From positions 1 through 37,021 of IMG/VR virus record IMGVR_UViG_3300031705_000016: a stretch of 37,021 nucleotides of DNA; one strand, given 5' to 3'. Below are positions 30,801-37,021 of the stretch, one piece after another. Each line of letters opens with the position of its first letter. Positions within the stretch are counted from its first letter, which is position 1. Made by a program: the position numbers and the translations under genes. The notes beneath the pieces are model-generated. The model was not told the DNA's origin. It saw only the letters and a list, made by a program, of their open reading frames with translations, and ran no database searches. The stretch comes from a virus.

Positions 30801-31178
30801 ATGAAGAATAAAAAATGGTTCATCCCCGGATCAGTTCCCTCTTCTAAGAATGGAAGAAGATGGACTGGTAAATACTTTATAGCCAGCAAGGCTGTAATGA
30901 ATTATAGAAAAATAGCCAAAGACTATTATGCAAAATATGCAGATGAATTCAAAGCTGAATTAGCAAAGCATGAATTACCAGCAAGAATTGCATTTACATT
31001 TATTAGAGGTTCACGTCATAAATTTGATTATTTAAACCCTGCACAAACTGTACAGGATGATATGGTTAAAGCAGGATGGATAGAAGATGATAACGCTGAA
31101 TTTATAAATCCAGTATTTGTACAATATATTTATGATAAAGAAAGCCCAGGTGTTTATATAGAAATATTAAAAGACTAA
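30801..31178 (+). CDS. RusA-like Holliday junction resolvase
   Basis: The 125-residue protein fits RusA: N-terminal FIPGSVPSSKNGRRW, then the basic helix, and the Asp cluster FDYLNPAQTVQDDMVKAG with WIEDDNAEF. These Asp residues (about 75, 88 and 98-99) bind metal in RusA, which cuts four-way junctions in late replication and recombination. The standard length is about 120 residues. Located immediately after the primase (2 bp gap). Confidence 0.88.
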   Translation: MKNKKWFIPGSVPSSKNGRRWTGKYFIASKAVMNYRKIAKDYYAKYADEFKAELAKHELPARIAFTFIRGSRHKFDYLNPAQTVQDDMVKAGWIEDDNAEFINPVFVQYIYDKESPGVYIEILKD

Positions 31179-31181
31179 CTG

Positions 31182-31487
31182 ATGAGTGATATCACATTTG
31201 ATGAATTTTTTACATTAAGGAGTCTATTGAATGGCTCTGAAGAAGATTATCAAATTGCTATAAGTAATTTAGATAACTTAGTATATAATGATAAAAAGAT
31301 AGTTGACATATTATTTATTAAATCACTGTACGCTGAGAAGAGACAATCTTTTCTAAAATGTGGTGCTTTAGAAAATGAAATTATGTACAGACCAATCTTA
31401 TTAATGGGAAAGGCTATCTACTCCCGTATCTTAAAAGAAGCAGATAAAAAAGTATATAAACAAATACTCAAGGAAATAATGAAATAA
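31182..31487 (+). CDS. Small helical protein, unknown
   Basis: The 101-residue all-helical protein (MSDITFDEFFTLRSLLNGSE) is rich in Lys and Leu. It sits between the RusA-like gene and the VWA/metallopeptidase gene, 3 bp after the former and 11 bp before the latter. It is possibly the first member of the MoxR-VWA module. No motif identifies it. Confidence 0.68.
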   Translation: MSDITFDEFFTLRSLLNGSEEDYQIAISNLDNLVYNDKKIVDILFIKSLYAEKRQSFLKCGALENEIMYRPILLMGKAIYSRILKEADKKVYKQILKEIMK

Positions 31488-31498
31488 ATTAAAGAAAT

Positions 31499-32662
31499 AT
31501 GCAGAACATACAAGACTTAGTTGCTAAGACAACTAAAGAATTAATTTTAGATGAGCCTTTTTATGGGCTCTTTTTAATTGGTATCAATAAGCAATACAGT
31601 GATAAGATTCCTACAGCAGGGGTTAGTAAACATGGTATTGGTATGCAGTTAACTATAAATCCAGAGTTCTATATAAACTTAAGCTTGCCTCACAGGGTAG
31701 GATTAATTAAACATGAACTGTTGCACATTGCATTTGGACATTTATTAATGAGAGATTTATACTCAGATTTTAAACTATTTAATATAGCAGCGGATCTAGA
31801 AATAAATCAATATATAGACAGTGACAAGCTACCAGAAGGTGGTTTATTACTATCAAGTTTTCCAGAATTAAATCTTCCTACTAAGGCAGGGACAAAAGTT
31901 TATTATAATCTTTTGGAACAAGCACAAGAAGATGGTACATCACCTTCATTAGATAACCTAATGGATAGTATGAACGGAGAAACTGAATATGATCACTCTA
32001 CATGGGCTGATTTTGATGACTTATCTGAACCAGATAAAAAGCTAATGCAAAAACAAGTTGAACACCAGTTAAAAGACGCTGCTGAAACAACTATTAAAAA
32101 GCAAGGGCATATACCTGGAGAATGTAAGGAGTTAATTGATAGATTATTCCATGTTGAACCTGCCAAATTTGATTGGAAACAATATTTAAGAAGATTTGTG
32201 GGTAATTCTAGTATAGTATATACAAGAAAGCTGAGACGTAAGTATAACAAACGTTATGCTGAGAATCCTGGCCTTAAGATCAAATTTAAAAATCACATAC
32301 TTGTTGGTATAGATACATCAGGATCAGTTAATACAGATGAGCTCAAAGAGTTTTATAATGAGCTACATCACATGTCTAAGACAGGACATAAAATAACTGT
32401 TGCACAATGTGATACAAGTTTGAATTCTGTTAAAGAATTTAATCCAAAACAAGCATGGGAAATTAACGGAAGAGGTGGAACATCATTTCAACCAGTAATT
32501 GATCATTTCAATGAAAAGAAAGGGACATACACGGCCCTTATCTATCTAACTGATGGTGAAGCATATCCACCACATAATTGCCCATCAAATACTTTATGGG
32601 TGTTAAGTAGCATCTCTGACATGAATGATGATTTACCAGGTAAAGTTATAAAATTAAACTAA
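31499..32662 (+). CDS. VWA-domain protein with HExxH metallopeptidase-like domain (CobT/ViaA-type)
   Basis: In this 387-residue protein the N-terminal half has the zinc motif LIKHELLHIAFGH (HELLH, His72, Glu73, His76), followed by AADLEINQYI, where a third ligand is usual. The C-terminal half is a VWA domain: LVGIDTSGS (272-276, MIDAS DxSxS), GGTSFQPV and IYLTDGEAYPP. This combination (a DUF2201-type peptidase-like domain plus VWA) normally works with a MoxR-type AAA ATPase. One is encoded two genes later. It may unfold or remodel protein complexes with metal-dependent binding. Phage function is unknown. Confidence 0.9.
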   Translation: MQNIQDLVAKTTKELILDEPFYGLFLIGINKQYSDKIPTAGVSKHGIGMQLTINPEFYINLSLPHRVGLIKHELLHIAFGHLLMRDLYSDFKLFNIAADLEINQYIDSDKLPEGGLLLSSFPELNLPTKAGTKVYYNLLEQAQEDGTSPSLDNLMDSMNGETEYDHSTWADFDDLSEPDKKLMQKQVEHQLKDAAETTIKKQGHIPGECKELIDRLFHVEPAKFDWKQYLRRFVGNSSIVYTRKLRRKYNKRYAENPGLKIKFKNHILVGIDTSGSVNTDELKEFYNELHHMSKTGHKITVAQCDTSLNSVKEFNPKQAWEINGRGGTSFQPVIDHFNEKKGTYTALIYLTDGEAYPPHNCPSNTLWVLSSISDMNDDLPGKVIKLN

Positions 32663-32664
32663 AC

Positions 32665-33051
32665 ATGGGACGTTATTATAGTGGAGACATTGAAGGGAAG
32701 TTTGCCTTTGGTGCTCAAAGTAGTGGTGCAGCAGATAGATTTGGTGTATCAGGTGAAAGTCCTGGTTATATTGAGTATTTATATACTGAAGATAACTTAA
32801 CAGCTCTTGAAGCTGAACTTAAAGCAATTGAAGCTTCATTCAAAGAGTATAAAACACCTCTTTTAGCTTATTATGATTTATTTGGTGTAGAAGATGATGT
32901 TGAAATAACATTTGAATCTTACATTGAAAAAGGTGATTTTAAACCTATGGGTCCTATTATGCAAGATGATTTCAATGATTATAGAATAGGTAAAAAAATA
33001 CAAAACTGCGTTATAAAGCATGGAGAATGCTCATTCACTGCAGAATTATAA
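32665..33051 (+). CDS. Protein of unknown function in the MoxR-VWA module
   Basis: The 128-residue protein starts MGRYYSGDIEGKFAFGAQSS and has a helical centre (LTALEAELKAIEASFKEYK). The opening MGRYYSGDIEGKF looks like a recurring phage protein of the Bacteroidota. It lies 2 bp after the VWA gene and just before the AAA ATPase, so it may be a substrate or adaptor. Unrecognised function. Confidence 0.75.
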   Translation: MGRYYSGDIEGKFAFGAQSSGAADRFGVSGESPGYIEYLYTEDNLTALEAELKAIEASFKEYKTPLLAYYDLFGVEDDVEITFESYIEKGDFKPMGPIMQDDFNDYRIGKKIQNCVIKHGECSFTAEL

Positions 33052-33076
33052 ACAAAAACAAAAATTAATTAAGAAT

Positions 33077-34345
33077 ATGGCACAAGTAAATTTAAACGTA
33101 ACAGAATTAAAAGGTTTTGTAAACCACATCATTAAGAACAACAGATACTTACAGGAAAGCGGAAAGAGCCCTGTATCAGTAGAAGTAGTTGGTGAATCAG
33201 GGATTGGTAAAACTTCAACTATTGTTGAGTTGGCTGAAGAAAACAAATTAAATTTTGTAAAGTTAAACTTAGCACAGATTGAAGAACTTGGAGATTTAGT
33301 AGGATTTCCTGTTAGACAATTCCAAATGTATAAAGAGACAAAAGTTTCAACAAAAACAAATGATATATCCTATACAGCAGCACAAAGATCAGCTGCCTCA
33401 TCAAGTCTAGCGGCTATGCCTCAAACAAAAACTAAAAAAGTTGGTTTGTGGGTTGATGAACTTGCAGTACAAGAATACCTAAAGAATGGGTATAAAATGT
33501 CAGGTAAGAACAGGATGTCATATTGTCCACCAGAGTGGATTGCAGATGCAAAAGATGGTGGTATTTTATTATTGGATGACTGGAATAGAGCTGATACAAG
33601 ATTTATCCAAGCAGTAATGGAATTAATTGACCGTCAGACTTACATCTCATGGAAATTACCAAAAGATTGGCATATCATCTTAACAGCAAATCCAGATAAC
33701 GGAGACTATATGGTTAACAGTGTAGATAGTGCACAGAAAACTAGATATGTAACTGCTAATCTTAAGTTTGATGTAAACATCTGGGCAGAATGGGCTGAGT
33801 CAGCAGGGATTGATACTAGATGTATTAACTTCTTATTACTTCACCCGGAGCTTGTAACACAGGAAACTAATGCAAGATCAATAACAACGTTCTTTAATTC
33901 AATCTCAAGTTTTGATAGTTTTGAAGAGAACTTATCATTAATTCAAATGATTGGTGAAGGATCTGTTGGAGATGCATTTGCTTCTATGTTTACTACATTT
34001 ATTAATAACAAACTTGATAAATTAGTTACACCAAAAGATTTATTGACTCATGACAGTGAATCATATATCTTAGGAGAACTAAGAAGTTGTATTGGTAAAG
34101 ATGATACATACCGTGCTGATATTGCAGCTACATTAGCAACACGTTTGGCTAATTACTCTGTAGTATATTCTAAGGAAAACACAGTTAGTCAGAAGATTAC
34201 TGATAGATTAAAAGCACTTTGTACTAAAGATTACTTCACAAATGATCTTAAGTATTTAGTTGTTAGAACAATATTTAGTGGAAATAAACAAAAGTTTAAT
34301 AAACTAATGATGGTTCCTGAAATTATCAAAATGACAATGAAATAG
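33077..34345 (+). CDS. MoxR/CobS-like AAA+ ATPase
   Basis: I choose the ATG at 33077 (422 residues, MAQVNLNVTELKGFV) rather than one at 33020 that would overlap the previous gene. Walker A is VVGESGIGKTSTI (residues 37-49). Walker B is GILLLDDWNRAD (about 162-173), and HIILTANPDNGDYMV carries sensor 1. A regulatory helical C-terminus follows. This is the MoxR/AAA_5 layout, acting as a chaperone with a VWA partner; the VWA gene precedes it. CobS-like ATPases occur as accessory genes in several marine phages without a proven role. Confidence 0.9.
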   Translation: MAQVNLNVTELKGFVNHIIKNNRYLQESGKSPVSVEVVGESGIGKTSTIVELAEENKLNFVKLNLAQIEELGDLVGFPVRQFQMYKETKVSTKTNDISYTAAQRSAASSSLAAMPQTKTKKVGLWVDELAVQEYLKNGYKMSGKNRMSYCPPEWIADAKDGGILLLDDWNRADTRFIQAVMELIDRQTYISWKLPKDWHIILTANPDNGDYMVNSVDSAQKTRYVTANLKFDVNIWAEWAESAGIDTRCINFLLLHPELVTQETNARSITTFFNSISSFDSFEENLSLIQMIGEGSVGDAFASMFTTFINNKLDKLVTPKDLLTHDSESYILGELRSCIGKDDTYRADIAATLATRLANYSVVYSKENTVSQKITDRLKALCTKDYFTNDLKYLVVRTIFSGNKQKFNKLMMVPEIIKMTMK

Positions 34346-34356
34346 AATTTAAAATT

Positions 34357-35403
34357 ATGGCAAATAAATCAGTTTATCAAGATTTTGATACTGATGCATT
34401 AAACCACTATGGTCTAGCAGCAGCTCCTAAATTAGGAGTTGTTGTTGGTTCTATAGTAGAAGATGTATTGGTTACTCAAGATCAAACAACATTTGAAAAA
34501 ATACAAAGGTCTCTATCAGTTCCAACTGAATCAGGGACTACGTTTATAAATAAAAAGAAAGCATTCATTCTACCAAGATGTGACGTATCACAAGACAGGT
34601 TGAAAGCAGCTTTGAAAGAACATGGAATTGCTGTTACAAATGATTATACTTTAGCAGATCTTATTGTAGGTCATGAAGATATATACAGAAGATTTGAGAA
34701 CAGTGAGAATATCATGAGTTCAATAATGATGTCTAAACTTTGGAACTATGAAACAACTAGTGGTGCAGGGGGAAGCAGTCTTCCTTTAAACACCATAATT
34801 GAAAATCATGGAAAAGTAATTGTAACTCATAAAATAACTGAAAAGATCAGATACTATGATTTGAATATTGAAACTTCACTTTATGATGAATGGTTGATTA
34901 CAGGATTGGCATTAAACTTAGCTTATCTAATTGATACAACTGGAGGAGATATTTCAGTTATAGATCCTGAAACCGTATTGCATAGTTCTGCTAATAAGGT
35001 AGTTATGGATGAAGAACTTTTAAGTGATTTATCTAGACAGCTTCAGGCATATGGAGATGATAATAAAGCAATGGCTGCTAAAATGATTCCATGTATTGAT
35101 TACACTAAAAATTTTCATTTACTATGGAGGTTTGCACAAGATAATGATGGCAATATGTACTCCTTTAATAGGGATAAAGATATTCAATATTGGTTATCAG
35201 TATCAAACTTTAATAAATTCACTAGACTATCTGCACAGGATATGATATTGTGGTTAGAAAAGAAAGAGTATTTGAATGCAGTATCATTTAGATATTTAGA
35301 GCCTATAGTTAGAAGAGAAATAAGCATACACAACAGAGATCTTTATACATTTAAAGTGGCTGTAAAAAAAGAATACCAACAATATTTAGGTACTAAAACT
35401 TAA
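34357..35403 (+). CDS. Unknown protein A, paralogue of the next gene
   Basis: The 348-residue protein of unknown fold has a segment at residues 68-114 (KAFILPRCDVSQDRLKAALK, then TLADLIVGHEDIYRRF) that aligns with residues 71-118 of the following gene. So does a later stretch (SRQLQAYGDDNKAMAAKMIP with NDKDNRSLALEMLA there). The 68-114 region resembles a strand-helix-strand with a cluster of acidic and hydrophobic residues. No known motif. It begins 11 bp after the AAA gene and is likely the substrate or partner of that machine. Confidence 0.75.
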   Translation: MANKSVYQDFDTDALNHYGLAAAPKLGVVVGSIVEDVLVTQDQTTFEKIQRSLSVPTESGTTFINKKKAFILPRCDVSQDRLKAALKEHGIAVTNDYTLADLIVGHEDIYRRFENSENIMSSIMMSKLWNYETTSGAGGSSLPLNTIIENHGKVIVTHKITEKIRYYDLNIETSLYDEWLITGLALNLAYLIDTTGGDISVIDPETVLHSSANKVVMDEELLSDLSRQLQAYGDDNKAMAAKMIPCIDYTKNFHLLWRFAQDNDGNMYSFNRDKDIQYWLSVSNFNKFTRLSAQDMILWLEKKEYLNAVSFRYLEPIVRREISIHNRDLYTFKVAVKKEYQQYLGTKT

Positions 35404-35407
35404 AACA

Positions 35408-36571
35408 ATGAAAAAAAGATATCAAGTAAACTGGAACCAATCAGAAGAAAATGTCACAATAGTGAATGGTAAATGTAAATTAAAAGCATCAGCGTTTGAT
35501 GTTCTATCTGCAGGTACATGGGTTGGGCATAGTAATGATTATGCTATAACAAAAGCAGATAAAGTAAGAATTGGTGTTGATTTTAAAACACCAGATACAT
35601 TTACAATACAGGATAAAACCATATATAGATTTCCTAAGTTGGATTTACCTAGACAAAAGGTGGATTTACTTAAAGAAAAATACAATGTCAAAGTAATTAG
35701 AGACCCAAATAAAGCAGATATTCATGTAATTTCAGATAAGTTATTTGATAGCATATTTGATTACAATTGGCAAACATCATCAACGTTTCTACACTTCTTT
35801 AAGGTATTAAAAAAACTAAAAGAAGATGATCACCTAACTGTAGGTGCATTAGAAAAAGTTAAAGATATAATGGAAACTGTTGGTGTAGACTCAATGGTTA
35901 AATTAGAAAATAAGTATAGTTATAGACACAACAGTTATTCCAATCCAGATGCAACTTCTATATTTTTAGATATTATAAATGGATTATGGTTAAATGAAGA
36001 AGTTAATATGAATAAGGACATCATCATTGATGATAAAAATATTCAAGATTTCTTAGACATTAAAAACAGTAGTGCTACAGTTCTTTATGATACTGATGTT
36101 ATAGGTATTATAGATGGCCAACTTGCTGTAATTGATAATGTAGAGTATGAAGGTATCCGCAAAATGATAGTTAGTAATGATAAAGACAATAGGTCATTAG
36201 CATTAGAAATGCTAGCAAATTGTAATGTGGATAAATCATATGATGTAGTCTCAAGTATTTTTTACTGGGAATACAACTGGCTAAAAGATACCAATAACTG
36301 GAATAGTGTAAATGTTAAAGCATTAAGAAAAAGACTAAAGGAATACCAAGGTGGACCTTGTACTTCTAATATATATGCTTATAATAAATACATTAATAAT
36401 TTGGTTAAAGATGATAAATTAACTGAATATGCAGTAAATGAAACAAGAAAGAAACTGTATCATGAAGTTTTAGGAAACCTTGTTGGTACTACTGCAGATG
36501 TTTTTGAAGTAAAATTTGAGAACTTGGAATTAAAAGAAAAATTAATACAAAAAATAAAAACAGATGAATAG
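35408..36571 (+). CDS. Unknown protein B, paralogue of the previous gene
   Basis: The 387-residue protein is related to protein A in two segments: FPKLDLPRQKVDLLKEKYNV (75-94) with ADIHVISDKLFDSIF, and LALEMLANCNVDKSYDVV near residue 260. The rest diverges, with a Lys-rich N-terminus and a helical C-terminus (FEVKFENLELKEKLIQK). The tandem duplication followed by divergence suggests two related subunits or adaptors of the MoxR-VWA module. Its stop (TAG, 36569-36571) overlaps the start of the final nuclease gene by 8 bp. Confidence 0.75.
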   Translation: MKKRYQVNWNQSEENVTIVNGKCKLKASAFDVLSAGTWVGHSNDYAITKADKVRIGVDFKTPDTFTIQDKTIYRFPKLDLPRQKVDLLKEKYNVKVIRDPNKADIHVISDKLFDSIFDYNWQTSSTFLHFFKVLKKLKEDDHLTVGALEKVKDIMETVGVDSMVKLENKYSYRHNSYSNPDATSIFLDIINGLWLNEEVNMNKDIIIDDKNIQDFLDIKNSSATVLYDTDVIGIIDGQLAVIDNVEYEGIRKMIVSNDKDNRSLALEMLANCNVDKSYDVVSSIFYWEYNWLKDTNNWNSVNVKALRKRLKEYQGGPCTSNIYAYNKYINNLVKDDKLTEYAVNETRKKLYHEVLGNLVGTTADVFEVKFENLELKEKLIQKIKTDE

Positions 36572-37021
36572 AGACTTAGAGAAAGAAAGGATATTTTATG
36601 CAAAAAAAGGTTTTTGCTTTAGTTACTCCTCACTAAACAAATTATTATTTTCACCATCCTTATTTTATAAGGAATATATTATGTTTGACCGTGAGGTTAG
36701 AACAGACACCCACCTTGTTGAAGGTAAACTTGTGCATTGCTTATTGTTTGAACCAGAAAAGGTATTGGAGAAATTCAATCTTGTTCCTGGTAGAGCACCA
36801 AGTGATAATATCAAAAAAGTAATGAAAGATATGTCTCTCTTTACTGATGCAGAATCATTAGCTGATTGTTCAGAACAAGCTCTTGAATCATTAAAAACTT
36901 TAAATCTTTTCCAGTCTCTTAAAACAGATGAGCAAAGAATTAAAAAAGTTATTACTGAAGATAATGAACCATATTGGAGTTTCTTAAGTAACACTAACGT
37001 TGATGTTGTAGATCATGATAC
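36564..37021 (+). CDS. PD-(D/E)XK nuclease, N-terminal part, continues beyond the window
   Basis: An open frame of 152 codons runs from ATG at 36564 to the right edge. Its start shows the hallmarks of RecB/Cas4-type nucleases: FSYSSLNKLLFSPSLFYKEY (S-x-S-x-L-x-x-L-x-x-S-P, residues 19-38) and LVEGKLVHCLLFEP, with His58. The catalytic D...ExK core would lie beyond the edge. It overlaps the upstream gene by 8 bp. It is probably the replication-block nuclease for recombination, unlike the copy in the virion block. Confidence 0.85.
   Translation, partial: MNRDLEKERIFYAKKGFCFSYSSLNKLLFSPSLFYKEYIMFDREVRTDTHLVEGKLVHCLLFEPEKVLEKFNLVPGRAPSDNIKKVMKDMSLFTDAESLADCSEQALESLKTLNLFQSLKTDEQRIKKVITEDNEPYWSFLSNTNVDVVDHD

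Noticed and set aside
31499-34345. True cobalt chelatase (CobS/CobT) for cobalamin synthesis
   Set aside because: No CobN or other cobalamin genes are present; the pair matches the general MoxR-VWA architecture only.

Overview
The window looks like part of a double-stranded DNA phage genome that infects a Bacteroidota (Flavobacteriia/Bacteroidia-type) host, most likely a crAss-like phage (Crassvirales or a close relative). The reasons are the AT-rich, densely packed genes; A-rich leaders with no Shine-Dalgarno sequences; several TAnnTTTG promoter -7 boxes of the Bacteroidota type; and the gene set: crAss-type capsid, portal and terminase, an IHF/HU-like protein, SNF2-type helicase, DnaB-type helicase, TOPRIM primase, uracil-DNA glycosylase and ThyX. 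No integrase, tRNA, CRISPR array or insertion sequence was seen. All three stop codons are used, so the standard code applies.

There are two oppositely oriented blocks. Positions 1-12860 are on the minus strand and form the virion and lysis block. Read in the direction of transcription, it holds small acidic and membrane proteins, a putative small structural protein, an amidase endolysin with a peptidoglycan-binding domain, a winged-helix-like protein, an IHF/HU-like protein, a Cys-rich protein, a PD-(D/E)XK nuclease, small proteins, a GroES-like co-chaperonin, large terminase, portal, an acidic scaffold-like protein and the major capsid protein, which runs off the left edge. Positions 13094-37021 are almost entirely plus strand. 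They begin with small early-type genes (ssDNA-binding-like proteins, two lipoproteins, membrane proteins, HTH and zinc proteins) separated by unusually structured non-coding stretches. Replication, recombination and nucleotide genes follow: SNF2 helicase, UDG, DnaA-domain-IV-like protein, ThyX, metallophosphoesterase, DnaB-like helicase, Sak4-like ATPase, SSB-like protein with an acidic tip, primase and RusA-like resolvase. After these come a MoxR/CobS-like AAA ATPase paired with a VWA/HExxH metallopeptidase-like protein, two tandem paralogues of unknown function, and a second PD-(D/E)XK nuclease cut by the right edge. One gene (21733-22158) lies on the minus strand inside the plus block and has its own promoter-like box.

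The most interesting signals are: (1) a 12-bp motif, GTTAGCTATATA, at three non-coding sites; (2) a set of hairpin-rich elements upstream of early genes, one able to form two mutually exclusive stems and one folding as a compact three-way junction; (3) a roughly 480-bp non-coding region with 11-bp-period tandem repeats, inverted repeats and a 13-bp repeat; (4) the MoxR-VWA-paralogue module; (5) a phage GroES inside the head-assembly operon; (6) a small gene split by a +1 frame change at a TAG; and (7) a 110-bp region that codes in two frames. All functional names come from reading motifs by eye; no database search was run.
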